From the NCBI GenBank assembly GCA_028277845.1, contig JANQFL010000009.1, forward strand, positions 62,001-126,000: DNA of 64,000 nucleotides. Direction: 5' to 3'. Positions 1-9,341 of the stretch are shown here, piece after piece (position 1 is the stretch's first letter; each line of letters starts with the position of its first letter). A program made the position numbers and the translations under genes. The DNA is from Sneathiellales bacterium (GTDB lineage Bacteria; Pseudomonadota; Alphaproteobacteria; JANQFL01). The notes beneath the pieces are model-generated. The model did not search any database. It was not told where the DNA came from and saw only the letters and a program-made list of their open reading frames with translations.

Positions 1-621
<621 letters not shown>

Positions 622-658
622 GCGCACGACACGAACCGAGTTCAAGGGAAGCAAGATC

Positions 659-2794
659 ATGATCGACTACACCGTCGACGGCGACGGCATTGCCACCATC
701 ACCTGGGACATGCCGGACCGCTCCATGAATGTGATGAACGTGGAGTCCATGACCGCGTTCGCCGACGCCATGACCAAGGCCATCGAGGACGACGCGGTCA
801 AGGGCGTCGTCATCGCCTCGGGCAAGAAGGACTTCATCGCCGGAGCCGATCTGGAGATGATGCTCAACACCATGCCCGACGATGCCGCCGGGGTGATGGA
901 GCGCATGGCCGACATGCAGGGCATGTTCCGTACGTTGGAAACCTCGGGCAAACCGTTCGCCGCCGCCATCAACGGCACGGCGCTGGGCGGCGGCTACGAG
1001 ATCTGCCTGGCCTGCCACTACAGGGTCGCGGCCGATAATCCCAAGGCCCTGATCGGCCTGCCGGAAGTGACCATCGGCCTGCTGCCGGGCGGTGGCGGCA
1101 CCCAGCGCCTGCCGCGCATGATCGGCATGCGCGAGGCCCTGCCGCTGCTGCTGGAAGGCCGCAAGGTCAATCCGCAGAAGGCGCTCTCGAACGGCATGAT
1201 CGACAAGGTGGTGCCGGCCGACGAACTGCTGGCCGAGGCCAAGCGCTGGCTGCTGGAGGACGGGCCCAAGAACGCCAAGAAACCGTGGGACAAGAGCGGT
1301 TTCCGCATGCCCGGCGGCGCCGTGCAAAGCCCCAACGGCATGCAGACCTTCGTGGCCGGCAACGCCATGCTGCGCGAGAAGACCAACGGCAACTATCCGG
1401 CGCCGCTGAATATCATGTCGGCGGTGTATGAAGGCTGCCAGCTCGACATCGACACCGGCCTCCGGGTCGAGGCGCGCTACTTCGTCAACCTGATCCTGGG
1501 CGACGTGGCCAAGAACATGATCCGCACCCTGTTCTTCTCCATGGGTGAGGCCAACAAGCTGGCGACCCGGCCCCAGGGCGTCGACAAGGCAAGCTATTCG
1601 AAAGTCGGTATTCTCGGCGCCGGCATGATGGGCGCGGGCATCGCCTACGCCACCGCCATGGCCGGCATCGACGTGGTGCTGCTCGACACGACGGTCGAGA
1701 GCGCCGAAAAGGGCAAAGCCTATTCCGACGGCCTGCTGGCCAAACGTGTGAGCCGCCGCCGCATGACGGCGGAGGACAAGGACGCGACGCTGGCCCGCAT
1801 CCACCCGACCATCGACTTCGCGGATCTCGCAGGCTGCGACATGGTCATCGAGGCGGTGTTCGAGGACCGTTCCATCAAGGCCGACGTTACCGCCAAGTCG
1901 GAAGCGGTGATCGCCGAGGACGCCATTTTCGCCTCCAACACCTCGACCCTGCCGATCACCGGCCTGGCCGAGGCCAGCGCCCGGCCGGCCAACTTCATCG
2001 GCCTGCACTTCTTCTCGCCGGTCGACAAGATGCCGCTGGTCGAAATCATCCGCGGCGAGAAGACGTCCGACGAATGCCTGGCCAAGGCGATGGACTACGT
2101 CAAGGCGATCCGCAAGACCCCGATCGTGGTCAACGACAGCCGCGGCTTCTACACCAGCCGGGTGTTCGCCACCTACGTCACCGAGGGCATCGCCATGCTG
2201 GGCGAGGGCGTGGCGCCGGCGCTGATCGAGAACGCCGGACGCATGGCCGGCATGCCGGTCGGCCCGCTGGCCCTGGCCGACGAGGTGTCCATCGACCTGA
2301 TGTACAAGATCCGCAAGCAGACGGCGGCGGATCTCGGTGACAAGTACCAGGCCTCGCCGGCCGATGCGGTCATCAACGCGATGGTGGAGAATTTGGCCCG
2401 AGTCGGCAAGAAGACCGGCAAGGGCTTCTACGACTACCCGGAAAACGGCAAGAAAAGCCTGTGGCCCGGCCTGGCCGATCAGTATCCCTTGGCCGCCGAG
2501 CAGCCGGACGTCGAGGAAGTCAAGAAACGCCTGATGTACATCCAGGGCGTCGAAACGGCGCGCTGCATGGAGGAAAACGTGGTCACCAGCCCCAAGGACG
2601 CCGATGTCGGCTCGATCCTCGGCTGGGGTTTCGCGCCGCATCAGGGCGGTGTCATCTCCATGGTGCACACGGTCGGTGTCGACAACTTCGTCGCCGATTG
2701 CGACAACCTGGCCCAGCGTTACGGCCCGCGCTTCACGCCGCCGCAGATGCTGCGCGAGATGGCGGAGAAGGGCGAGCGCTTCTACGCCGCCTGA
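659..2794 (+). CDS. fadJ: multifunctional enoyl-CoA hydratase / 3-hydroxyacyl-CoA dehydrogenase (FadJ/FadB type)
   Basis: A 711-residue two-enzyme protein of beta-oxidation: it hydrates trans-2-enoyl-CoA and oxidises the L-3-hydroxyacyl-CoA with NAD. Residues 1 to about 190 are a crotonase domain (GGGYEICLACH oxyanion segment and catalytic Glu in GLPEVTIGLLPGGGG). About 320 to 700 form the dehydrogenase with the Rossmann motif GAGMMGAGIAYA, the catalytic His in GLHFFSPVDKMP and tandem C-terminal 3HCDH domains. Start chosen at ATG 659, preceded by AAGGGAAG; an in-frame extension upstream overlaps the thiolase and is not protein-like. Length matches FadB/FadJ. It is probably cotranscribed with the thiolase and followed by a terminator. 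Confidence 0.93.
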   Translation: MIDYTVDGDGIATITWDMPDRSMNVMNVESMTAFADAMTKAIEDDAVKGVVIASGKKDFIAGADLEMMLNTMPDDAAGVMERMADMQGMFRTLETSGKPFAAAINGTALGGGYEICLACHYRVAADNPKALIGLPEVTIGLLPGGGGTQRLPRMIGMREALPLLLEGRKVNPQKALSNGMIDKVVPADELLAEAKRWLLEDGPKNAKKPWDKSGFRMPGGAVQSPNGMQTFVAGNAMLREKTNGNYPAPLNIMSAVYEGCQLDIDTGLRVEARYFVNLILGDVAKNMIRTLFFSMGEANKLATRPQGVDKASYSKVGILGAGMMGAGIAYATAMAGIDVVLLDTTVESAEKGKAYSDGLLAKRVSRRRMTAEDKDATLARIHPTIDFADLAGCDMVIEAVFEDRSIKADVTAKSEAVIAEDAIFASNTSTLPITGLAEASARPANFIGLHFFSPVDKMPLVEIIRGEKTSDECLAKAMDYVKAIRKTPIVVNDSRGFYTSRVFATYVTEGIAMLGEGVAPALIENAGRMAGMPVGPLALADEVSIDLMYKIRKQTAADLGDKYQASPADAVINAMVENLARVGKKTGKGFYDYPENGKKSLWPGLADQYPLAAEQPDVEEVKKRLMYIQGVETARCMEENVVTSPKDADVGSILGWGFAPHQGGVISMVHTVGVDNFVADCDNLAQRYGPRFTPPQMLREMAEKGERFYAA

Positions 2795-2822
2795 GCCGTT
2801 CCATACCGGTACTGAGTGAAAG

Positions 2823-2849
2823 CGCCCCGCCGAAACGCGGGGCGTTTTT
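2823..2849 (+). terminator. rho-independent terminator after the thiolase/fadJ unit
   Basis: Perfect 8-bp GC stem CGCCCCGC / GCGGGGCG (2823-2830 with 2837-2844), six-base loop, followed directly by TTTTT. It lies 28 bases after the fadJ stop and 14 bases before the stop of the convergent secreted-protein gene, so it may serve both strands. Confidence 0.9.
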
Positions 2850-2863
2850 CGTAGGTCCGTGGT

Positions 2864-3817
2864 TTACTTGCCGACGCCGCTGACCTCGACACTGCGTACC
2901 GCGAAGTCGCCTTCGAAGTTGACCATGGTGACGCCGCTGAACGGGTCGCGGAAACCGCGGTCGGTGATTTCCATCAGCACCTTGCCGTCGACGGTGATGG
3001 CCATGAAGCCGTTGCGGTCGCGGGTCCATTCGATGACATGGGGCTTGCCGTCCTCCAGGTTCAGGTCGCCCGGAATGCTGTCGATCAGCGCCGTGCCGCG
3101 CGCCGAAATGCGCTGCAGTTCCAGCGCCGGCCGCTTGCCGGGATTGTAGGCCAGGCTGTAACCGGCGCTTTGCTGGGTGCCCTGGTAGGGGCCGAAGGCA
3201 AAGCGGCCGCGTTTGTCGTAGGAATTCAGTTCGAGGCGGATGGCGAAGGCGTTGCTGACCTGCACCGCCGAATAAATCTGCGAATGGGTGATGCGTTGCG
3301 TAGGCGCCGCTTGTTGCTGCTGCTGTTGTTGGTCTTGCTGCTTGGGATCCTTCAGAACCTCGCGCAGCAACGCGCCGAGCAGGGCCTTGCCCGGATCGAC
3401 CTTCTGGGTTTGGCTTTGTTGCGTGCCGGTGCTTGGTTGTGACGTCGTCTGCGCCGCCGCCGTTTCGATGCGGCTGCGCAGGCCGTCGCGCCAGTCGATG
3501 TAATACTCGCCGGCCTTGACCGTCCACGCCGGGCTCTTGGTGAAATCGCCGTCGCGGAAATCGTCCCGCAACACCATCACCTGCCACGGCCAGTCGTACC
3601 GGTTGGCCAGGTCGCGCAGGTCGCGCAGGAAACGGGGGTCGGCGGCGCGGGCCCGTTCGGCCTCGTCGATCAGCTTGTTCAACGCGTCGATCAGTTCCTG
3701 CGACTTGTCGACCGTTTGCCGTTGCGGCGCATCGTACTGCTGATAGCGCGACGTCTGCGCCATGGCGGCACCGTGAAGCAGAACGAAGACGGCAAGGAAC
3801 GAAAACAGCGTGCGCAT
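2864..3817 (-). CDS. secreted Gln-rich protein with a lectin/glucanase-like C-terminal domain
   Basis: Predicted 317-residue exported protein of unknown function. The start at 3817 gives a clean signal peptide (MRTLFSFLAVFVLLHGAAMAQ) preceded by a GGGGAG ribosome site; an in-frame extension to 3895 would bury it. Residues about 165-180 hold a run of Gln that separates an N-terminal helical part from a C-terminal part. In the latter, alternating beta-like segments ending near EFS VNFEGDFAVRSVEVSG resemble concanavalin-like or DUF1080-type folds. That fold is an impression, not a match. The gene is convergent with fadJ and stands alone, next to the AT-rich island. Confidence 0.75.
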   Translation of the reverse strand: MRTLFSFLAVFVLLHGAAMAQTSRYQQYDAPQRQTVDKSQELIDALNKLIDEAERARAADPRFLRDLRDLANRYDWPWQVMVLRDDFRDGDFTKSPAWTVKAGEYYIDWRDGLRSRIETAAAQTTSQPSTGTQQSQTQKVDPGKALLGALLREVLKDPKQQDQQQQQQQAAPTQRITHSQIYSAVQVSNAFAIRLELNSYDKRGRFAFGPYQGTQQSAGYSLAYNPGKRPALELQRISARGTALIDSIPGDLNLEDGKPHVIEWTRDRNGFMAITVDGKVLMEITDRGFRDPFSGVTMVNFEGDFAVRSVEVSGVGK

Positions 3818-4182
3818 GACGGCTCCCCAGGTTTTGTTTTGCGGCCATTGTGCACGCTCCCCCGGCGATTTCCAGTGCGGAGAATTACGGATCAAGCTGT
3901 CGCACCTAAGGGACAGTAAATATCAATGTACAGCGGCATGGCTTCTTTCAAAGTTGTTGCCTACTGTTGTTTCGTGTCGTGCGCCGCAACCCCGATTCTG
4001 ATCTCGCCGACGACGGCACTACGAACAGAACCAATCTGTTCGTGGCGCAGGTACTTTCTTGAAAGTTTGATTGGAGTGCAGGTATCCAACGACTGACACT
4101 CCTCACAAGTTCCCAATCGAATGAGTGAGAGGAACACAAAATATGTACAAAATGATTTCCTATAGGCCGATAAATTTCGAAT
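3818..4182. other. intergenic, left edge of the AT-rich island
   Basis: 365 bases without a credible gene. Base composition falls here from the high GC of the chromosome to clearly AT-rich. I see no direct repeat, tRNA remnant or integrase that would mark an attachment site. Confidence 0.6.
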
Positions 4183-5901
4183 TCATTCTCTTCTGAGCAC
4201 TAGGGACTCGACGTCGACCGAATTCCTAACCGTGATTCCCGTCAATGCTCCTGTGCGGTCATATTGTAGGTAGGCCACATAGGTTTCTGGATCTGATTGT
4301 ACTTTTATCCATTCAGGACGTGAAGGAGGCGGCTCTGGACGAGCTACTAGTCCCAACAAGCCAATGCTTAAACGCTCCTTCAAAGTGAACTGCAAATGGG
4401 CGCATCCGTCTATCAGGCGCCCAGAAATTTCGTAACGGCGTTCTTTTGTTTGAAGTTTGCCAGAGATGTTCTGATTTGTGGTTTCAAACGTATATTCGTA
4501 ACTATTGCCGTCTATCCAACTTCCGCGAAGCGTTTCTGCTTTAGTTTTTCGAACTTCGTCATCTTTAATTGCAGAAATGTGGTCCTCAATGAATTTGTGG
4601 ACTATCTTTGAATCGGACAACAATCTGTCGATCTTCTTTGCTTCCGCTTTCTTAGCCTGTGTCCATGCTGACCAAGCAGAAACGACTCTCTGGTCTGGCG
4701 ACTCGGTTTCGTCCGCAGTCAAAAGCAACTCCTGGGCCCGGTCATACAAACCCGCATCTATGAGTTTGTGTGCCAAGTTTCCAATTGCCCTCTGGTTCCC
4801 ACTTTTTGATGCTCGCTCCCAGTGATCGATTGCAGCACCATTTACTTTAAGCTCATTATAGAACGCACCTAGATTATTGTCGGTTAGACCAGATTTATCT
4901 CCCTGCATATTGGATATGTCATAGTGGAATAGACTCAACAAATTCGGAAGGGACGACTCAGAATAACTGTATGCTAACGAGAACCTTAAGTCTGAATTTT
5001 CGGGAGTGAGAGAAAGGGCCTGTTCCTTTGCTCTAAGTGATCGCTCTGCATCTTCAAGCGTTTCATATATGTCAGAAATCATCATATACGCTTCAGCTTG
5101 TTCTTGAGGCGAATGGTCCGCCTCTGCAATCTCATACAATGGTTTAAGTGTTCTTCCTGGGAAACCCGTATCTTTGTTTATCGACGCAAGCAGTCTTAGA
5201 AAACGTAGTTTCTCCGATGACTCATTTGCACGACCTATTCCAACGTCAACATGAGCTCGCGCGGATTTGAAAGCTTGCAATTGAATATAGTATTCAGCCA
5301 ACTTCTCGGAAGGTTTGGTCCAAGATTCGTTTTCCGCTTCGAGATCTTCCAGAGCTTGCAGAGAATTATTGTCGTTCAGAATATTAAGTCGCAAATTGTG
5401 GTAAGCTGTTTCTACATTTTCGCGTGGGGAAATCTCATCACCCAGGTCTATTATTCGTTTGTATATTTCCTCCATTGCCAAGGGATCGGCCTCGAACGCT
5501 GCGTGCAACATCTTTCGGCGCCAATTGTTCGGATTTAGTTCATCCCGATTGTCATCAGGATACAATTGATCGCCCTCATCCTCATCTTTGACGCTAGGTT
5601 CTGGCGCAACTGTTGGAGAGGTTTTATCAATCGTCTGAGGTTCAAATACCTCAATCGTTTCGCTTGGTTCGTTAGTGGTAAGTGAGCCTCCGCCAGGGAG
5701 GCTAATGGATTTGATGGTCGTTCGCACACGATGACTAAATGCAAACAACAGAAGCACAACAATAAAAATTAGCCCGGTAATTAGAAGGGTAATCGGAAGC
5801 CAAGAATGATCAGCCTGTAGAAATATTTTGATCAAGTCGAGTACAGTTGTTTCGTCCGTAACCGCATTATTATTTGTCGGAGTTTTGGCGTTTCCCAACA
5901 T
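4183..5901 (-). CDS. membrane-anchored TPR-repeat protein, unknown function
   Basis: 572-residue protein that I do not recognise. Residues about 34-58 form one hydrophobic transmembrane helix (SWLPITLLITGLIFIVVLLL), followed by an acidic, Pro/Asp/Glu-rich linker to about residue 125. The bulk (about 130-430) is helical with TPR-like units, for example EAYMMISDIYETLEDAERSL. A C-terminal beta-rich domain follows (about 450-572). The topology suggests a single anchor with a large TPR domain on one face of the membrane. ATG 5901 is preceded by AAAGGAGAC. Codon use is AT-rich and unlike the chromosome on either side, which suggests horizontal acquisition. No neighbour gives a functional clue. Confidence 0.8.
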   Translation of the reverse strand: MLGNAKTPTNNNAVTDETTVLDLIKIFLQADHSWLPITLLITGLIFIVVLLLFAFSHRVRTTIKSISLPGGGSLTTNEPSETIEVFEPQTIDKTSPTVAPEPSVKDEDEGDQLYPDDNRDELNPNNWRRKMLHAAFEADPLAMEEIYKRIIDLGDEISPRENVETAYHNLRLNILNDNNSLQALEDLEAENESWTKPSEKLAEYYIQLQAFKSARAHVDVGIGRANESSEKLRFLRLLASINKDTGFPGRTLKPLYEIAEADHSPQEQAEAYMMISDIYETLEDAERSLRAKEQALSLTPENSDLRFSLAYSYSESSLPNLLSLFHYDISNMQGDKSGLTDNNLGAFYNELKVNGAAIDHWERASKSGNQRAIGNLAHKLIDAGLYDRAQELLLTADETESPDQRVVSAWSAWTQAKKAEAKKIDRLLSDSKIVHKFIEDHISAIKDDEVRKTKAETLRGSWIDGNSYEYTFETTNQNISGKLQTKERRYEISGRLIDGCAHLQFTLKERLSIGLLGLVARPEPPPSRPEWIKVQSDPETYVAYLQYDRTGALTGITVRNSVDVESLVLRRE

Positions 5902-6207
5902 TGTCTCCTTTCATCAACCCTGCATCAACTACAGGTGGTGAAATCGCCGTATTCTACAGTAAATTCTAAGGCAAGAGTCGACGCAAAGAATTATTACGTG
6001 TTCACTCCTGGATAGCTCTTCTCATCATTTGATTGTTATTGAAATTCGTATGTTTCTTTCTCACAGATGAGGAGATCCCATAATTGCGGGTATGCCTCAC
6101 ATTGTCCCAATCAACATTGGGCGATTTCATAAGTTTGGCCTCACATTCTCAACTCGTAATTCCCGCAATTCTGTTTCAGTCCTAGCTCGAAGATTAATGC
6201 GTCAGAC
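5902..6207. other. AT-rich intergenic region
   Basis: About 300 bases upstream of the TPR gene with no open frame or RNA gene I can support. It must hold the TPR gene promoter, but no clear -35/-10 pair stands out. Confidence 0.5.
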
Positions 6208-6420
6208 TTAGTTACTGTTCGGCCAGAGTTGCTTGATGCGCCTGCGTAGATCGTCGGTCAGCGGGTTCGCCTTGCGCTGCTGTGTATCTAACAGGGCGAA
6301 TCCGATTTCGATGGCTGTGGCGGCCATTCCGAAGCTGTCGCTGACTATTTTTTCATAGTCATGGATGGCGTCGTAGTCGGCGGCGAAGAAAAAGCTCGAG
6401 GAGTTCAGCGAACTGCCAGC
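6208..6420 (-). pseudogene. truncated, internally deleted copy of the double-hotdog thioesterase
   Basis: This segment reads as the C-terminus of the thioesterase encoded at 7723-8616 (AIEIGFALLDTQQRK here, AIEIVLALFDTQQRR there) joined directly to a piece of that protein's first hotdog domain (FAADYDAI here, FAADHDAI there). About 450 bases are missing between. Nucleotide identity with the full gene is obvious by eye in both parts (6208-6325 with 7723-7845, and 6331-6400 with about 8316-8382). The open frame continues to 6483 but the extra N-terminus has no resemblance to the family, so it is most likely a dead remnant. Confidence 0.75.
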
Positions 6421-6706
6421 AAAGACTCTATGAAGCGAAATTTGCCCGTGCAATCTGGCCAGTGACCGGATGCCACAAAGCAAAGGCTGGTTCCAAGTGG
6501 GAATTCACGGACGGATCAGTGTGATTGACACTGCGCTTTAGAACCAAAGCGAAATTCTTGTATTTCGGGAACGCGCGAGACATAGTATGGAAATCCAACC
6601 ATGAGGGGAATTTGGCAAATCTGCTCGATTGTTCCTATTTGTTCTTAGCCTTTTGGTCTTTCCCGAAATTTTGTTGCAATCGCATTTGAAAAGGACGGGC
6701 CATTCC

Positions 6707-7582
6707 ATGAAACATCCCTGGCTCAACATCGCTGAGATCTGGAAGATTTTGAGGTCTGTGAATTGGACAAATAGGAGTTTCGACATTCACAAACTCTACA
6801 TAATGAGCATTTTCTCCGAGCTGGTTTATCACGAGATTACAGAATTCGATTATCAACAATATCGTCGTGCATCCGTAGTACCTTGCTTTGCTTTTCAAGA
6901 ACTAATTGCAGAAAATCGAAGCGACATGGTTGAAATCGTGAGACAAATTGACGGGCAGATTATTGACGTTTTCGAAAGAAGAAATTTTGTTGCTGCGATC
7001 ATCAGGATAGAAAATATCAAAATTATCGCGATCCGGGGAACGTCCGCCCTTTACGACTGGACCATCAACCTAGATGCGCGAACAGTAAATTTTCAAGGTG
7101 GGCGATTGCACCACGGCTTTTTTAAAGAAATAGTCGAAACGCTTTCCGAACTAGTAAAGACGAACCATCTTGATGATGGGATTATTTATGTTACAGGTCA
7201 CTCTCTAGGTGGTGCGTTAGCCGCCCTCATGGGCCGAATTGTCGCACCTTCAATTTCAGCTAACGTTGTATCAGTTTATACTTTCGGAATGCCTCGTTAC
7301 GGAGACAACAAGTCCACTCACCCGTGGGTCGAACCATATTCCTGCATACGAAACGGCGACCCTGTTCCTAATGTCCCACCGCAGAGATTTGGATTTGAAG
7401 ACCCACACTTCCTTTGCAATCCCATTGGACACTCGGTAGATTTCGAGCGAGGTTTCTCAGCGATCAATTTTGTCGAGTTCAATATCAAGAATTTTCGAGC
7501 TGAGTTCTTCAACGACCATGCGATGGAACGTTATATTGGAGACACTCTTCGAGGTGTAAGAAGCGTGTCGAAATTGATTTGA
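6707..7582 (+). CDS. class 3 (fungal-type) lipase family protein
   Basis: About 291-residue alpha/beta hydrolase of the Lipase_3 family, acting on acyl esters. The nucleophile elbow GHSLGGALA is present, as are a following Asp in RNGDPVPNVPP and a His in NDHAMERYI near the end, giving a full Ser-Asp-His set. The ATRGT-like oxyanion segment appears as AIRGTSALYDW. I chose ATG 6707, which follows AAAGGACGGG. A TTG at 6629 in the same frame would add 26 mostly hydrophobic residues that could be a signal peptide. The gene is AT-rich like the TPR gene and lies between the broken thioesterase copy and the intact one. Confidence 0.82.
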   Translation: MKHPWLNIAEIWKILRSVNWTNRSFDIHKLYIMSIFSELVYHEITEFDYQQYRRASVVPCFAFQELIAENRSDMVEIVRQIDGQIIDVFERRNFVAAIIRIENIKIIAIRGTSALYDWTINLDARTVNFQGGRLHHGFFKEIVETLSELVKTNHLDDGIIYVTGHSLGGALAALMGRIVAPSISANVVSVYTFGMPRYGDNKSTHPWVEPYSCIRNGDPVPNVPPQRFGFEDPHFLCNPIGHSVDFERGFSAINFVEFNIKNFRAEFFNDHAMERYIGDTLRGVRSVSKLI

Positions 7583-7722
7583 ACAATAAACAAGTGCGGT
7601 GCTCCGTGAGTGTCGCCCGCAACCCTTAGCCGCAACGCCAAGCCTAATCCTCGAATGTCTAATCCCCAATATCGCACAAGAACGGGGTCAGGACTCGCAT
7701 TGTAACATCCGTCGGCGCGGGA

Positions 7723-8616
7723 TCAGGCGTCGGTGCTGTCCGGCCAGCGGTTCCGGATGCGCTGGCGCAGGTCGTCGGTCAGCGGGGTCGCCCGGCGCTG
7801 TTGCGTATCGAACAGGGCGAGCACGATTTCGATGGCGGTGGCGACCTCGTCTGTGGCGGCGTTGACCAGATGATGGCGCAGGCGGATCACCTTGTTGCCG
7901 GTCTCGATGACATTCGTGCGCACCGCCACCACGTCGCCGGCCCGCAGGGGCTGGAGGTATTCCAGCCGGTATTCCAGCGCCGCCATGCCCCAGTTCCTGG
8001 CCCGTAACGTCTCGCCGTCCAGGCCGAAGGCGGCGAAGACATGGCCGGCGGCGTCGCTGAAGCGGGCGATGTGGAAACGCGGCGTGACGAAGCCCTGGGA
8101 ATCGCACTCCCAGGTGTTGCACATGCCGCGGTGGCTTTCCAGCGCATGCTCGGGATGGGCGACGATGGCGTGGCTCAGGCTGCCGCCGTAGTCGGGCGCC
8201 GACGGGTCCAACTGCGCCTGCGCCGCGGCGATGACGTCGTCGTCAAACGGCACCGTCTCGCCGGTGACCGTGTTGCGGCAGCACAGGATGGTGTCGAAGG
8301 TGGCGGCGATCTCGCCGGAACTGTCGTTGACCATTTCGTTGTCAACGCGGATGGCGTCGTGATCGGCGGCGAAAATCTGGCTCGTGACGGTCAGGGGGTC
8401 GCCGGCGTGGGCTTCGCGCTTGAAGAAGATGTGGTCGTTCCGCGGCGTCAGGTCCTGGTTGCGCTGGCGCAGCCGGTCCGGCGCCAGGCCCAAGGCGTTG
8501 CCCACATTGGCCAGCGCCTCGGACGCTTTGTGGGTATAGAATTGCACGTTCATGTGCCCCATCTGGTCGCATTCCCAGGTGTTGACGAGGCCGCGAAAAC
8601 TCACCATCGGCTGCAT
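7723..8616 (-). CDS. acyl-CoA thioesterase with two tandem hotdog domains
   Basis: 297-residue protein of two 4-hydroxybenzoyl-CoA-thioesterase-like hotdog domains in tandem (about 5-145 and 150-290). Both begin with a similar motif: NTWECDQMGHMNVQFY in the first and NTWECDSQGFVTPRF in the second. The Asp/His of the first (DQMGHMN) match the catalytic region of this family while the second domain keeps Asp but not His-Met-Asn. It presumably hydrolyses a CoA ester from the upstream catabolic operon. ATG 8616 follows GGAGTAGAG; it starts 25 bases after the TetR stop, so it is likely the last gene of that operon. A broken copy lies at 6208-6420. Confidence 0.85.
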   Translation of the reverse strand: MQPMVSFRGLVNTWECDQMGHMNVQFYTHKASEALANVGNALGLAPDRLRQRNQDLTPRNDHIFFKREAHAGDPLTVTSQIFAADHDAIRVDNEMVNDSSGEIAATFDTILCCRNTVTGETVPFDDDVIAAAQAQLDPSAPDYGGSLSHAIVAHPEHALESHRGMCNTWECDSQGFVTPRFHIARFSDAAGHVFAAFGLDGETLRARNWGMAALEYRLEYLQPLRAGDVVAVRTNVIETGNKVIRLRHHLVNAATDEVATAIEIVLALFDTQQRRATPLTDDLRQRIRNRWPDSTDA

Positions 8617-8641
8617 ATGCCGCTCTACTCCGTGTTCGTTG

Positions 8642-9244
8642 TCAGGGTGCGGTCTGTAATCGTGTGTCCATATCGGCAATATACCGCGCCAGCATGTCAT
8701 GCGCGCTTTGGCCGGCCATGTCCAGCATGCCGCCCCGGGCCAATAGAATGAGACCGCCGATAAAGGCATAGACCTGCATGGTTTCCCGGTCCGCCACATC
8801 GCCGGTAACGCCGTGAAGGCGCAAGGCATCGGCCAACTGGCGCAACAGGACGATGGTCTGGCCGGTGAGCGCCTTGTGGCACGATGTGTCCGGCTTGTCG
8901 GCCGCCCCGGTGACGGCGAGGAACAGGTCGGCCAGGGCGTCGTCCGCCAGCAGGCCGTCCAACAGGCAGCCGGTCCAGTGGTCGATGTCCCGTGCCGTGC
9001 CCTGCAGGTCGGGCCTGGTCTTTTGGGACAGCGCCTTCAGCCGCTCCGCCAGCACATCGGCCAGCAAATCGTCCTTGCCGGGATAATAGGAATACAACGC
9101 GCCCGGGGTGTATCCCGCCGCCGCCGCGACGGCCCGCATGTTGAGGCCGGCGACGCCCTCACGCCGCAATACAACATGCGCCGCCTCGCGGATGCGGGCG
9201 CGGCGGTAATCGGCTTCGGCGTGTTTTCTGGCTGAATTCTGCAA
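8642..9244 (-). CDS. TetR family transcriptional regulator
   Basis: About 200-residue repressor: N-terminal helix-turn-helix (RRARIREAAHVVLRREGVAG, then MRAVAAAAGYTPGALYSYYPGKDDLL) and a helical ligand-binding domain with TetR_C-like features. The start is uncertain. An in-frame ATG at 9307 would add 21 residues from AT-rich, non-coding-looking sequence. TTG 9244 gives a normal TetR N-terminus and leaves the inverted repeat at 9248-9260 just upstream. No clear ribosome site supports either choice. In Pseudomonas the atu cluster is controlled by the TetR-type AtuR, so this protein may control the linked operon. Confidence 0.85.
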   Translation of the reverse strand: MQNSARKHAEADYRRARIREAAHVVLRREGVAGLNMRAVAAAAGYTPGALYSYYPGKDDLLADVLAERLKALSQKTRPDLQGTARDIDHWTGCLLDGLLADDALADLFLAVTGAADKPDTSCHKALTGQTIVLLRQLADALRLHGVTGDVADRETMQVYAFIGGLILLARGGMLDMAGQSAHDMLARYIADMDTRLQTAP

Positions 9245-9247
9245 AAC

Positions 9248-9260
9248 TAAACAATGTTTA
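9248..9260. promoter_or_regulatory. candidate TetR operator, inverted repeat
   Basis: TAAACA-A-TGTTTA, a perfect 6-bp inverted repeat around one base, in an AT-rich stretch immediately before the likely TTG start of the TetR gene. A second, wider pair AAACTA (9244-9249) and TAGTTT (9278-9283) brackets the same stretch. Size and position fit autoregulation; this is inference. Confidence 0.4.
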
Positions 9261-9341
9261 ATTATATGTACGACGTATAGTTTAACAAGGAATCTATGTT
9301 GGAACAAACCGTGTTTGTTATCGGTTTCAGGGAGAGAGGGC

